In this document: positions 16,823 to 25,955 of the stretch, one piece after another
Layout of the letters: the number at the start of each line of letters is the position of its first letter
Position numbering within the stretch: position 1 is the stretch's first letter
Assembly: GCA_029260715.1 (NCBI GenBank)
Contig: JAJDCS010000009.1
Span: 62,001-126,000, forward strand
Length of the DNA: 64,000 nt
Source: Phycisphaeraceae bacterium
GTDB taxonomy: Bacteria; Planctomycetota; Phycisphaerae; Phycisphaerales; Phycisphaeraceae
Reading direction: 5' to 3'
Made by a program: the position numbers and the translations under genes
Notes under the pieces: generated by a model
What the model was told of the DNA's origin: nothing
What the model saw: only the letters and a program-made list of their open reading frames with translations
The model's database searches: none

Positions 16823-18061
16823 TCATTGACGCACCGCAGCCCCCCCTGCCGCCGGCGAGACGTGCACCTCCAGCCGCTGTGCATCGCCCATGTACCGACG
16901 CTCCACACGCCCCGACACCCTGCACAACAACTCGTAACAGTTAGAACCCGCCAAATCAGCCAACCGCACCAAGGAACACGGGGAACCCGCATCGTTACTA
17001 ATAAGCTCCACAAGCCCGCCAACCCTCGGCCCCGCCCCCCCGGCGATACCCCCGCAATCCGTCAGATCAATCACAATCTGGTCCATGCTCACCTGCCCAA
17101 GCACCTTCGCCGCAGCGCCCTGCTGATCGCCATCACCCAAAACACGCACCACCCCTTTGTTGCTCAACGCCAACGGGTAGCCGTCGCCGTAACCCACAGG
17201 CACAACACCCAACACACTATCCCTGTTCAAGCGGCAGGTACCCCCATACCCCACACGCGCGCCCTGCGGATACCGCTGAATGTGGCTGATACCGCTAACC
17301 CACCGGACAACCGGCTTCAAAGACAGGCCGTCCACCACGCCGACCCCACCAGTCATCAAGTCACCGCCATACCCCAACAACCCAAGACCCACACGCACCA
17401 TGGAGAGGTGGTAGCGCCGACCACGCAACGCAGCGAACGTATTCGCCGCGTGCAGCAACACCCCCCGCCCCAAGTGGGCCCGGTTCGCCGCGACAAACCC
17501 CTCGAAAAGCGACAACTGCTCTTGGGCAAAAACGGGATCACCGCCGGCGGTGGCCAAGTGCGTGTACAGGCCCACAAGTTGAACGTGGCCGCCCCCCCCC
17601 AACCGCTCCAGCAACACAGACGCCTCCTGCAACTCCAAACCCGAACGGCTCATGCCCGTGTCCAGGTAAAGGTGTACGGGTAATACACACCCCAGCGACT
17701 GCCCGATCGCGTTGACCTGTTCGATCTGCGCCACGTCATGGATTGAAAAATGAAGCCGCCCGCTAGCCGCGAACCGCCCTAGCGCGCCCCCACGATCAAG
17801 CCCCCGTACCGGCATGAGCAACAGCAGCGGCATATCAACGCCTTGGCTAACCAGCGTCTCAGCCTGGTCGGCACTGTACACCGCCAGCATGTCCGCCCCG
17901 CTCGCAGCCAACCGCTCCGCAATCGGCACCGCGCCAAGCCCATACGCATCGGACTTGACCACGCAACACACACGCACGCCGGAACCGACCAACCCCCGCA
18001 CCGCAGCCAGGTTCCACGCCAGCCCACCAAGGTCAATTTCTAACCAGCTAGGTCCACTCAT
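16823..18061 (-). CDS. alr: Alanine racemase
   Basis: PLP-dependent racemase that supplies D-alanine for peptidoglycan, 412 residues. The PLP lysine is Lys36 in VVKSDAYGLG (usually VVKADAYG), and the catalytic Tyr of the C-terminal beta domain is Tyr272 in RVGYGGT, followed by the standard GVVPVGYGDGYP block. HLYLDTGMSRSGL and VGLYTHLATA are also family blocks. The C-terminal tail of about 15 residues is extra. The gene is divergent from the helicase, with a 300-bp promoter region between them. Confidence 0.95.
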   Translation of the reverse strand: MSGPSWLEIDLGGLAWNLAAVRGLVGSGVRVCCVVKSDAYGLGAVPIAERLAASGADMLAVYSADQAETLVSQGVDMPLLLLMPVRGLDRGGALGRFAASGRLHFSIHDVAQIEQVNAIGQSLGCVLPVHLYLDTGMSRSGLELQEASVLLERLGGGGHVQLVGLYTHLATAGGDPVFAQEQLSLFEGFVAANRAHLGRGVLLHAANTFAALRGRRYHLSMVRVGLGLLGYGGDLMTGGVGVVDGLSLKPVVRWVSGISHIQRYPQGARVGYGGTCRLNRDSVLGVVPVGYGDGYPLALSNKGVVRVLGDGDQQGAAAKVLGQVSMDQIVIDLTDCGGIAGGAGPRVGGLVELISNDAGSPCSLVRLADLAGSNCYELLCRVSGRVERRYMGDAQRLEVHVSPAAGGAAVRQ

Positions 18062-18361
18062 AACGCACCAACCGCTAAAGATACCCTTACCATATCATCC
18101 GCAGCCCCAGACGCGTTCCATGCCCCGTAGTTGTGGGAACGCCTTGCTTTACATACGATAACCTTGATCGCACCGCGCACGGACAGCGTACCTCGCATAT
18201 AATTTACCTATGCCGGGGATTAATCAGGACGATTTAATAGGTCTATTAGTTCATATTTAACAACAGCATAGAGTAGGGGCAAGGATCGCGGCCAGGGGGA
18301 GCAGCTTGGGCATACTTCCGGGATAAATGGAATACTTTCCGGCGATTCAGCCACATTAACC
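18062..18361. other. Intergenic region between alr and the DEAD-box helicase gene
   Basis: These 300 bp hold no gene. A TATAAT hexamer at 18198-18203 is a good -10 candidate for the helicase, with no convincing -35 at the right distance (TTGATC at 18164 is too far). If used, it leaves a 5' leader of about 150 nt, which would suit post-transcriptional control such as is known for cold-shock helicases. That is inference. Confidence 0.4.
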
Positions 18362-19714
18362 ATGAACGAAATCTTTGACGACTCTTTAACGTTTGACAGC
18401 CTGGGGCTGTGTCAGGGCATCCTGCGCGGCCTGGAAGAGGCCGGGTTTAAGCACCCCACGGTGATCCAGGCCATGCTCATCCCCGCCGTCTTGTCCGGGC
18501 ACGACGTCATCGGCCAGGCCCGCACAGGCACGGGCAAAACCGCGTCCTTCGGCCTGCCGCTGATACACGCAGCCGAAAAAGACGTCCCCATGCAGGCACT
18601 GGCACTGGTGCCCACACGCGAACTCGCGGTACAGGTCACCAAAGAGATCAACAACCTCGCCAAGCACACACCCATCCGCGCCACGACCATCATCGGCGGC
18701 GAGTCCATGCGAGATCAGGCTTCATCCGTCAAAAACGGCGCCCAGATCATCGTCGGCACACCAGGCCGCGTCATGGACATGCAAGGACGCAGGCAGATCC
18801 ACTTCGATAACATCAAAGCCGTCGTGCTAGACGAGGTCGACCGCATGCTCGACATCGGCTTCCGCGAAGACATCCGCAAGATCCTCAAGCAGATCAAGCG
18901 CCCCCACCAAACGGTCTTCGTCTCAGCCACGATCAGCGAAGAAATCGAGCGCCTGGCCCGGGCCTTCATGAGGGAAGACGCCAAAAAAATCGTCGCCGTC
19001 TCCGGCTCGCTCACCGTGTCGTTGGTGGACCAAAAATACCTGCCCGTGCAGCCATGGGATAAACGCAAACTCCTGCTCCACCTGCTCCGCCACGAAGACC
19101 CCGACACCACGCTCGTGTTCTGCCGAACCAAAGCCACCGTACACAAAGTCACCCGGCACCTGCGAGACCTTGGCATCAACGCCAAGGAAATCCACGGCGA
19201 CCTGGCACAGCAAAAAAGAGCCAGCGTGATGGCGTCGATGAGACAGGGCAACCTCGACGTCCTCGTCGCCTCGGACCTCGCAGCCAGAGGCCTGGACATC
19301 GAGCACATCTCACACGTCATCAACTACGACCTGCCGGATGACCCCGACGTCTACGTCCACCGCGTCGGACGCACCGCACGCGCCGGCAGACGCGGCGTCG
19401 CCTGGTCGTTCGTCTGCCCCGACCAGGGACAACTGTTTACCGAAATCGAAAAGCTCACCGGCGTGCTCATCGAGAAACTCGAATACCCCGACTTCAAGCC
19501 AGGCCCCGTCCCCAAGGACATACAAGAAGAACGCCAACGCGAGCAGGACCGCGAAACCTCCGCCCGCCAATCGCAGTCCCGGCAAGACCCGTCGGTCAAT
19601 CTCGAGGGGCTAAGCCAAGAAGACTTGGCCGCCATGTTCCCCAACGGCGTGATTCCCAAAACCGCACCCTCCGCCACGCTGGGCGCGCGGTTCCGCACCC
19701 GACGCGGCAGGTAA
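18362..19714 (+). CDS. DEAD-box ATP-dependent RNA helicase
   Basis: A 450-residue DEAD-box helicase, RhlE/DeaD-like. In order: Q motif (FKHPTVIQ, Gln36), motif I ARTGTGKT (53-60), PTRELA (84-89), TPGR (133-136), motif II as DEVD (157-160) instead of DEAD, SAT (188-190), then the second RecA domain with ARGLDIEH and HRVGRTAR. The C-terminal 70 residues are charged and Gln/Arg rich and end in RTRRGR, a likely RNA-binding tail. The exact subfamily is unclear. The leader is long (see the intergenic entry). Confidence 0.95.
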   Translation: MNEIFDDSLTFDSLGLCQGILRGLEEAGFKHPTVIQAMLIPAVLSGHDVIGQARTGTGKTASFGLPLIHAAEKDVPMQALALVPTRELAVQVTKEINNLAKHTPIRATTIIGGESMRDQASSVKNGAQIIVGTPGRVMDMQGRRQIHFDNIKAVVLDEVDRMLDIGFREDIRKILKQIKRPHQTVFVSATISEEIERLARAFMREDAKKIVAVSGSLTVSLVDQKYLPVQPWDKRKLLLHLLRHEDPDTTLVFCRTKATVHKVTRHLRDLGINAKEIHGDLAQQKRASVMASMRQGNLDVLVASDLAARGLDIEHISHVINYDLPDDPDVYVHRVGRTARAGRRGVAWSFVCPDQGQLFTEIEKLTGVLIEKLEYPDFKPGPVPKDIQEERQREQDRETSARQSQSRQDPSVNLEGLSQEDLAAMFPNGVIPKTAPSATLGARFRTRRGR

Positions 19715-19759
19715 ACCTCGGGCAAAGCGCCAATCTTTAATGAGATGAGATAAACCCGG

Positions 19760-20500
19760 CTACTGCTTCAGCTTGGTGAACGGCCGCTGCTGCGCCAATT
19801 CCTCTAGCACACGCTCATAATCCCCGCCCGGCTCGAACGCCACACCCACCCCCGACAATTCTTGCGACTCCTCCCACCGCTTGGCCCACCGGATCGTCGA
19901 GTTGAGCATCAATAGGTCGTCAGCCAAATCATGCAGCTCGATCTGCAACGGCTGATCGACTTCAAAATCGTCGTAGGTGAGCAAAAACGCGCCCGACGCG
20001 CTGACATTGAGCGTGTGCACCCGGACCCAGTCCCGCTCGCCCACCCGCACCCTCGCCCGGCAGCAATACTCAAAACGCAGGTGCTCACGGTAGTGCCCCT
20101 CAGCCACCCAGCCCGGGTCCTCCGACGCGATCGCGCCAAGCGCCTCGAGTAACCCGTCCGAACGGGCGGGCGCCAAACACATCACCGTCGCCTTCCCGTC
20201 GTCGTGAAGCTTCGCACGCATCACGGGCCATTTCATCTTCAAATCATAAATAAACGCGACCGTATTCGGGCCGATCGCGATCTGCGTGGGCACGTCCACC
20301 ACAATCGCCATCGGCGGCTGCTTGAGACATTCGTACAACAAGTGATCAACCCCACAAGTGAAGCTGCAGCGGTAGGGCGTCCCCTCCAGCGCGGCCTCAT
20401 ACAGCCCCTGGCGGTCCTGCTTGCAAAGAAAAAGAAAATACGGCCCCGTCTCCACCGGCGGTCTCCCAGCAACACCCACCCAAACAAGACCGGCTCTCAC
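19760..20500 (-). CDS. PilZ-like domain protein (246 aa)
   Basis: The C-terminal half resembles a PilZ domain: basic strand CCRARVRVGE, then LNVSASGAFLL, which fits the (D/N)xSxxG c-di-GMP motif, and the IRWAKRWEESQELSGVGVAFEP ending typical of PilZ. The arginine motif RxxxR is not perfect, so ligand binding is uncertain. The N-terminal 120 residues may be a YcgR-N-like beta domain. The start is a GTG at 20500 without an obvious ribosome site. It is followed on the plus strand side by the helicase in convergent orientation. Probable cytoplasmic c-di-GMP effector. Confidence 0.65.
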   Translation of the reverse strand: MRAGLVWVGVAGRPPVETGPYFLFLCKQDRQGLYEAALEGTPYRCSFTCGVDHLLYECLKQPPMAIVVDVPTQIAIGPNTVAFIYDLKMKWPVMRAKLHDDGKATVMCLAPARSDGLLEALGAIASEDPGWVAEGHYREHLRFEYCCRARVRVGERDWVRVHTLNVSASGAFLLTYDDFEVDQPLQIELHDLADDLLMLNSTIRWAKRWEESQELSGVGVAFEPGGDYERVLEELAQQRPFTKLKQ

Positions 20501-20567
20501 CGGGCAAATCGCTTCGTACCTTCTTTGTCGGTTGTTGCTAGGTCAGAATACACCGCGAGCGGAGGAA

Positions 20568-21737
20568 TCAGGCTCCGATAACCGGAAGCGACACACGCCG
20601 ATCCCCGCCCCGCTGCGACGCGTGATACGTCGAGGTCCGCGGCGGCATGGGGGTGCCGGGGACGGTGGCCCCAAGAGCGGCGGCACGGCCTTGCCCGCCC
20701 GTCGGCTGAGCCTCGTGCTCCACCTCATCAAAGGTGGTGTAAGGCATACCGAGATCGCGCAGCATCTGGTGGTCTTGCTCGGGCGTACGACCGAAAGTCG
20801 TCAGGTAATTGCCGATCAGAAAGCTCGAACCGCCGGCGAAGAAAATCCAGCTCTGCATGTCACGCAGGATTTTCTCCCGCCCACCCGCGATCTTAAGCTC
20901 ACGGTCGGGCAGGATAAAACGGTAAATCGCGACGATCTTCAGCGCCTCCATCGGACGCAGGTCTTCGCGTTTACCGTATAGCGGCGTGCCCTGGATCGCC
21001 GTGAGGAAGTTGATCGGTACCACGTCCGCCCCCAACTCACGCAGCTCAAACGCGATGTCGAGCCGGTCCTCCCATTCCTCGCCCATACCGAAAATCCCGC
21101 CGGAGCAGATCGACAGCCCCGCCGCTTTGGCTGTCTTAATCGTGCGAACGCGGTCCTCGTAGCTGTGCGTCGAGATCACATTCGGAAAGTGGCGCCGGCT
21201 GGTCTCCAGGTTGTGGTTGACCCGCAACACACCCATATCCTTGAGACGCTTGGCCTGGTCTTCGTTCAATTCGCCCAGCGTCGCGCACGGGCGGACCTTG
21301 CCTTCCTTCGCGGTGGCTTCGAAGAACGGCTCCATCCAGTCCAACTCGGCGTCGGTCGGGCCTCGCCCGGAGTTGACAATGCCGAAGCTGCTGGCGCCGT
21401 TGCCCGCCGCCTCCGCCGCCGCCGCGAACATATCACCCACGCCCAGCTTCGTCGGCTGGGTGGGCGTCTTGTAATACTTCGACTGCGAGCAATACCCGCA
21501 GTCCTCGCTGCAAGCCCCCACCTTCGCCGCCAGGATCGAGCAGAACTTCACCTGCCGGCCCACATGCTTAATCCGGATTTTGTTCGCCCAGTAGAAAAGA
21601 TCGTAAAGATCATCGCCCTCGACACCGCACAACTCGCGCGCTTGTTGGCGCGTCAAGGCCTGACCCGACAGCACAGCCGCGCCCAGTTCCGCAACGCGGT
21701 CGGCGATGTCAAGATCATGCCCGCCTGTGGTGATCAT
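20568..21737 (-). CDS. bioB: Biotin synthase
   Basis: Radical SAM enzyme that inserts sulfur into dethiobiotin. The SAM cluster motif is CSEDCGYC (Cys76, Cys80, Cys83), preceded by the KFCSILAAKVG block. Later blocks ICSGGIFGMGE and VVPINFLTAIQGTPL are diagnostic of BioB, and the second cluster ligands are expected in these regions. At 389 residues it is longer than the E. coli enzyme because of a C-terminal extension of about 50 residues ending in RRVSLPVIGA. The same VSLPV pentapeptide ends MqnC. No other bio genes are nearby. Confidence 0.96.
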   Translation of the reverse strand: MITTGGHDLDIADRVAELGAAVLSGQALTRQQARELCGVEGDDLYDLFYWANKIRIKHVGRQVKFCSILAAKVGACSEDCGYCSQSKYYKTPTQPTKLGVGDMFAAAAEAAGNGASSFGIVNSGRGPTDAELDWMEPFFEATAKEGKVRPCATLGELNEDQAKRLKDMGVLRVNHNLETSRRHFPNVISTHSYEDRVRTIKTAKAAGLSICSGGIFGMGEEWEDRLDIAFELRELGADVVPINFLTAIQGTPLYGKREDLRPMEALKIVAIYRFILPDRELKIAGGREKILRDMQSWIFFAGGSSFLIGNYLTTFGRTPEQDHQMLRDLGMPYTTFDEVEHEAQPTGGQGRAAALGATVPGTPMPPRTSTYHASQRGGDRRVSLPVIGA

Positions 21738-21761
21738 GGGTGTCTTTCGCAGGTCGCACGT

Positions 21762-22079
21762 CTACCGCGGCTTGGGCTGACCGTCCCCACCTTCTTGGAA
21801 CAGATCAGGCAGATACGCCGCCGCCGACAGTTCCAACTGTTTCTTGGCCACGTCCAGTCGGTAAATCAGCAGCACCTGGTTGAGGCCGTCGAGTACAAAC
21901 ATCGCTTCTTCGTCCGGCCTCGTCTTGGCCGTGAGCATGGTCAGTGTTTCTTTATTGACCACCATCCCCGCTTGAGCGGCGGGAGTGACCCGGTCAATGG
22001 CCGTCGCAACCAGCAAACCCGCCAGCACAAACGCCGAGGCGATCAGGCTGTAGCAGGCTGTATTCAAACGATCCATCAC
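21762..22079 (-). CDS. Small exported protein (105 aa), paralogue of the upstream gene
   Basis: N-terminal hydrophobic segment (residues about 10-28, LIASAFVLAGLLVATA) as signal or anchor, then a 70-residue domain. The part AMFVLDGLNQVLLIYRLDVAKKQLEL aligns with AVFILDLKTQKMLALMFDTRNNKLQ of the next gene upstream, so the two are diverged paralogues. Start is GTG at 22079 or ATG at 22076; AAGGG upstream suits both. It sits between the paralogue and bioB, 24 bases before the latter on the same strand, possibly one operon. Function unknown. Confidence 0.7.
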   Translation of the reverse strand: MMDRLNTACYSLIASAFVLAGLLVATAIDRVTPAAQAGMVVNKETLTMLTAKTRPDEEAMFVLDGLNQVLLIYRLDVAKKQLELSAAAYLPDLFQEGGDGQPKPR

Positions 22080-22134
22080 AACGTCCCTTCGATCGCGTCA
22101 CGACGCCCCATGCGCCGCGATACGTCTGGTTGCG

Positions 22135-22428
22135 CTACCGCCCCCGCCTGGGCTTCATGTCGTTGCCCACCACGCGACCCGCGATGGTCTGGAGCTTGTT
22201 GTTCCTCGTGTCAAACATCAACGCGAGCATCTTCTGGGTCTTCAGGTCCAGGATGAACACCGCTTGCTGATCGGACCGCGCCGCGGCGTCGCCGGCGATC
22301 ATCACGTAGTCGCCACGCATACCAAACTGCGCCATCGCCGGCTCGGTGACAGCCAGGTTCGTTACCGCCAACGCCACCAGCAGCACCGCGTTGACCGCTA
22401 GCAAGATGCCCAAGATGCCCTTGTTCAT
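22135..22428 (-). CDS. Small exported protein (97 aa), paralogue of the downstream gene
   Basis: ATG at 22428 with GGAG at a good distance. Signal peptide ILGILLAVNAVLLVALAV, then a short domain that begins GDYVMIAGDAAARSDQQAVFILD and ends GRVVGNDMKPRRGR. It is homologous to the following gene (the VFILD and DTRNNKLQ region) but has a basic Arg-rich C-terminus. The conserved pattern suggests a small beta-sheet domain exported to the envelope. Function unknown. The MITE-like element at 22559 lies upstream and may overlap its promoter. Confidence 0.7.
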   Translation of the reverse strand: MNKGILGILLAVNAVLLVALAVTNLAVTEPAMAQFGMRGDYVMIAGDAAARSDQQAVFILDLKTQKMLALMFDTRNNKLQTIAGRVVGNDMKPRRGR

Positions 22429-22558
22429 GGTGACACTCCGCAAGCGGTGGGTACCGCCCGCCTATCAGCCGCGATGTATCAATTAACGGCCGTCGTTTCG
22501 ACGTAGATGATAACCCCCAACCGTGGCGGTGCCAAGCACCACCACGCACAGCGCGTAT

Positions 22559-22696
22559 CTAGGCTCTGTCGGAAAACTCATTTCGTGACTGGATTTGGGT
22601 GCCACTGGCTGCTTGCCAGCCAGTGAATTCCCGTGGTTTCCGCACTGGCGGACGAGCCGCCAGTGGCACACATTCAAGTTTTCCGACAGAGCCTAG
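22559..22696. repeat. MITE-like element, family 2 (full length, perfect 20-bp terminal inverted repeats)
   Basis: A 138-bp element bounded by CTAGGCTCTGTCGGAAAACT and its exact reverse complement. Inside are two hairpins, one around CACTGGCTGCTTGCCAGCCAGTG region and one at 22643-22665 (CACTGGCGG, five-base loop, CCGCCAGTG). It has no coding capacity. No clear flanking target duplication is seen apart from CTAG at both ends, which could itself be the duplicated target. A related half copy is at 33823-33871. The surrounding region 22429-22753 holds no gene. Confidence 0.85.
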
Positions 22697-22753
22697 TTGA
22701 TCGCACCACGGGGTACGGCTTGTCGCCCCCCTTGCCCCACGGCGAGCCGACCG

Positions 22754-24343
22754 CTAATCGGGCAACTCAAGCAGCACGAACCGCTCCAGATCGCCGTCGC
22801 TCACGCTCAGCCGCACACCCTGGGTCAGGTCATGTTTTTTCAACTCCGCCACCAATTCGTCCACAGCCGCCACCGCCACGCCCATCACAGACGTAACCAC
22901 CTGCCCCGCTCGCATGCTCCCCGCGTCCGCCGCGGAATCCGGACGCACCGCACGCACCAGCACACCCGGCTTGAATTCCATGCCGAACTTATCCGCCTGT
23001 TCCTTGGTAAACGTCGCCACCGAATCAAAGCCAAGCTTGCGTAGCAGAAGCTTGTCTTTTTCGTCCGAGGCGCCCTTTGAAATGCCCTTGTCCTTCAGCC
23101 CGTTAACCGAGGCCGTGCGCTCGGGCAGCTCGCCTGTTGTCACTTCAAAAACCTTGGTCTGGCCGTTTCGGAAGACCTCTAGCGTCAGCTTCGTATCAGG
23201 CGTGAACGTGGCAACAATGTGGCGAAGATCGTCAGCCCGGACAACCGGTTTGCCGTTGAGTTTGACGATGATATCGCCCCGCTTAAGCCCGGCTTCCTGG
23301 GCGGGGCTGCCGTTGATCGGGTCCTCGACCAAAACCCCGGCACCGTCGTAGCCGAACGTCTTAGCCAATTTCGGGTTCAGGTCGGTGATGTAAATCCCCA
23401 GGTACCCGCGGCTGACTCTGCCGCTGAGGATGATCTGATCCACCACATTGCGGACCATTGCCACGGGGATCGCGAAGCCCAGCCCCTGGAAGCCCGTGGA
23501 CCGCGTGGCGATCGCGGTGTTCATGCCCACCACTTCGCCGTAGATATTCGTCAACGGCCCGCCCGAGTTGCCCCGGTTGATCGCCGCGTCCGTCTGGATG
23601 AAATTCTCGTAACCGCCTTCCGCCGTGATGATGCCCAGCCGCCGCCCTTTCGCCGAGACGATCCCCTGGCTCATGGAAAACTCAAACCCAAACGGAGAGC
23701 CGAACGCCAGCACGATATTCCCCTGCTCCACAGGCCGTGTCGCCAGTATCGAGGGGTGCAGCCCGCCCGAGTCCACCTTCATCACCGCGATGTCCGTCTT
23801 AGGGTCAACCCCCACCACCGTCGCCCGGGCTTCCTCGCCGTCGTGGAAACGCACGGTGATCTCATCGGCGTCCTTCACCACGTGGTAATTGGTGATGATG
23901 TGGCCGCGGTCGTCGTAGACCCAACCCGAGCCGTTGCCGATCACACGCGGCACGTTGTACCGCCGCAGGTCGTCCGCGTCGTCTTGCTCTGGGTCGTCGC
24001 CGTCAAAACGACCGTGCGGGTCGAACCGGAAGTGCTCCGGGCCGAAAAACCGACGCAGCAGGTCTTCGTCATCCGTATCAAACCGCTTGGGCTTGTTGTT
24101 GCCCTGCTTCGAAGAGATCTGGATATGCACCACGCTGGGCTCAACGACCTGGGCCACTTTCTGAAACGCGTCGCTCAGTTCAGCCAAAGACACGTTCTGC
24201 GTCAGGCTGTTGCGCACCACCCGGATCTGCGCGTCAGCCTGTGCCCAGACCAACTGCTCGACCAACCGGGGCCCCCCAACGACTGCCAACACCGCCGCGA
24301 TCAAAAAAACAACACTAGGACCGTACCACCTGATGCGATTCAT
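22754..24343 (-). CDS. HtrA/DegP-family periplasmic serine protease with two PDZ domains
   Basis: 529 residues with an N-terminal membrane anchor or uncleaved signal (residues about 8-30). Catalytic triad His154 (TNYHVV), Asp184 (TDIAVM) and Ser260 (RGNSGGPL). The charged loop before the His, rich in Asp/Arg, corresponds to the LA loop. PDZ1 is about residues 300-400 (RGYLGIYI to the LTLEVFRNGQ strand) and PDZ2 is about 430-529, ending in FVLLELPD. Role: degradation or folding of misfolded envelope proteins. The gene stands alone; panB lies upstream in the same direction after 165 bp. Confidence 0.94.
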   Translation of the reverse strand: MNRIRWYGPSVVFLIAAVLAVVGGPRLVEQLVWAQADAQIRVVRNSLTQNVSLAELSDAFQKVAQVVEPSVVHIQISSKQGNNKPKRFDTDDEDLLRRFFGPEHFRFDPHGRFDGDDPEQDDADDLRRYNVPRVIGNGSGWVYDDRGHIITNYHVVKDADEITVRFHDGEEARATVVGVDPKTDIAVMKVDSGGLHPSILATRPVEQGNIVLAFGSPFGFEFSMSQGIVSAKGRRLGIITAEGGYENFIQTDAAINRGNSGGPLTNIYGEVVGMNTAIATRSTGFQGLGFAIPVAMVRNVVDQIILSGRVSRGYLGIYITDLNPKLAKTFGYDGAGVLVEDPINGSPAQEAGLKRGDIIVKLNGKPVVRADDLRHIVATFTPDTKLTLEVFRNGQTKVFEVTTGELPERTASVNGLKDKGISKGASDEKDKLLLRKLGFDSVATFTKEQADKFGMEFKPGVLVRAVRPDSAADAGSMRAGQVVTSVMGVAVAAVDELVAELKKHDLTQGVRLSVSDGDLERFVLLELPD

Positions 24344-24508
24344 TTCACAAACTCCTTGAAGCCAAACAACAATGCCCGCACGACCGTCTGCGTGACTCGA
24401 TCCTATCTAGACGCGAAATAAAGAGATGAAAACACACTCCCACCTCATGCAATACGCCGTAAAAACATACTGGTTCATCGCCAATCCAAGTCAGCCCCAA
24501 TGACAATT

Positions 24509-25357
24509 TTAAGGCTCCATCCGGTAAGGGTGGCCTTCCTGTAGATACCGACCCGACCCGACCAACGCCACCCAACCCGCAGCCGCTTCGCTGATCTGCT
24601 TGCCTATACCCGCCGCAGGCTTAACGAACGGCGGCTGCCAATCGGTCAGCCCAAGCAGGTCGTGCGCCACCACCACGTGCCCGTGGCAAGCCGGCCCCGC
24701 GCCGCACCCAACCACAGGCACCCGCTGGCCTTGCCCCGACGCCTGATCCACCGCCGCCACAACGCGGGCCGATACCTCAGCAGGCACCGCCTCCACCAGC
24801 AGCATCGCCGCCCCGCTCTCGACCATGACCTTAGCCGTTTCCACCAGTTCGTCCGATTGGGCCTGGCTCTTGCCCACCGCACCATACCCACCCCGCAGCC
24901 GCACCTGCTGGGGCCGTGACCCAATATGCGCTACCACCGGCACACCCGCCTCGCTCAGCCTCGCCACCAGCGGCGCCAAACTCCGCCCCACTTCTAGCTT
25001 TACAACATCCGCACCGCCATCGGTCAAGAACCGCGCCGCGTGGCGCACCGCCTCATCGTCCCCGCACTGGTAGCTGCCGAACGGCATATCCGCCATCACA
25101 AACGCATCGGGCGCCCCCCGCCGCACCGCAGCTGTAATTTCCACCATAAATGGCATTGTGGCCGGCAGCGTTGAATCATGCCCCAAAATAACTTGCGCAG
25201 CCGTATCACCCACCAACAGGCACTTCACGCCACCTCGCCACAACCACGACGCCGTCGTCGCGTCGTAACACGTCAGCATTGCGAAGCGCTCGCCCCGCTT
25301 CACCCACTGCCGCACATGCCGCAGCGTGACCCGACCGGATATTTCGCTTTCAGCCAT
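24509..25357 (-). CDS. panB: 3-methyl-2-oxobutanoate hydroxymethyltransferase
   Basis: Ketopantoate-forming enzyme of pantothenate synthesis, cytoplasmic. Diagnostic blocks are ERFAMLTCYDATTASW, LLVGDTAAQVILGHDSTL, ADMPFGSYQ and VVAHIGSRPQQVRLRGGYGA, all in the expected order; Asp/Glu metal ligands lie in them. 282 residues. ATG at 25357 is preferred over the GTG three bases before. panC is at the start of the window, far away and in the opposite direction. Confidence 0.95.
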   Translation of the reverse strand: MAESEISGRVTLRHVRQWVKRGERFAMLTCYDATTASWLWRGGVKCLLVGDTAAQVILGHDSTLPATMPFMVEITAAVRRGAPDAFVMADMPFGSYQCGDDEAVRHAARFLTDGGADVVKLEVGRSLAPLVARLSEAGVPVVAHIGSRPQQVRLRGGYGAVGKSQAQSDELVETAKVMVESGAAMLLVEAVPAEVSARVVAAVDQASGQGQRVPVVGCGAGPACHGHVVVAHDLLGLTDWQPPFVKPAAGIGKQISEAAAGWVALVGSGRYLQEGHPYRMEP

Positions 25358-25423
25358 CACGGGATTATACCGACCCCACGACGCGGTAAATCATGCTCTG
25401 CCGAACCCCAAAACCGCCTGTCG

Positions 25424-25783
25424 CTAATCCACCTTCGCCCACACCCGCCCCCCCTCAACCCGCGCCGGGTAGGTCGCCACCCCAATCGCCGGGTTATCAG
25501 GGCACCGGCCGTGCCCTAAATCAAACGCCCACCCGTGCCAAGGGCAGATCACGCATCCCTCCTCAACTCGCCCCCCCGACAGGCTCGCACCCGCGTGCGG
25601 GCACGTGTCATCAACCACCCTCGCTTGCCCAGGCTCATCAAGAAAAACCGCCAACGCCTTACCCCCGTGTAACACGTAACACCCACCGCCAGCAGGGATA
25701 TCGCTAACCACGCACAGATTCGCCCACCCGTCTCGATTTTTAGGAACATCGCTCAACCGCTTAACCCTTTGATAAACACTCAC
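25424..25783 (-). CDS. Rieske-type 2Fe-2S ferredoxin-like protein
   Basis: A 119-residue single-domain Rieske protein. The two cluster boxes are CPHAGASL and CPWHGW (Cys-X-His and Cys-X-X-His), separated by 15 residues. It resembles the NirD/biphenyl-dioxygenase ferredoxin branch, which passes electrons to an oxygenase or reductase. The frame runs upstream to 25849, but GTG at 25783 with GGGG upstream starts just before the usual VYQRVKRLSDVP N-terminus, so I chose it. No partner enzyme is adjacent. Confidence 0.85.
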   Translation of the reverse strand: MSVYQRVKRLSDVPKNRDGWANLCVVSDIPAGGGCYVLHGGKALAVFLDEPGQARVVDDTCPHAGASLSGGRVEEGCVICPWHGWAFDLGHGRCPDNPAIGVATYPARVEGGRVWAKVD

Positions 25784-25879
25784 TTTACCCCAAAAAGCGA
25801 TCCGGAAACCACACGCCGCCTCTGTACAGCCTCTCGCCGCGGACTTCATCTAAATCCTTAAATATTCAGAAAAATTTCA

Positions 25880-25908
25880 TTGTCACCCGCACCGGCCTTA
25901 GATACACT
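25880..25908 (+). promoter_or_regulatory. Putative sigma-70 type promoter of the 1031-aa protein
   Basis: TTGTCA (25880-25885), a 17-bp spacer and TACACT (25903-25908), about 47 bp upstream of the ATG at 25956. Both hexamers are close to consensus. A near-perfect ribosome site, GGAGGTGAT, follows in the leader. Confidence 0.55.
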
Positions 25909-25955
25909 GGACGGGCTAAAAATAAGCTGAAAATCGATGATTTTGGAGGTGATCG

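Noticed and set aside
23219-24421. A 400-codon plus-strand frame antisense to the HtrA protease
   Set aside because: No known domain and antisense composition; the protease triad is clear on the other strand.
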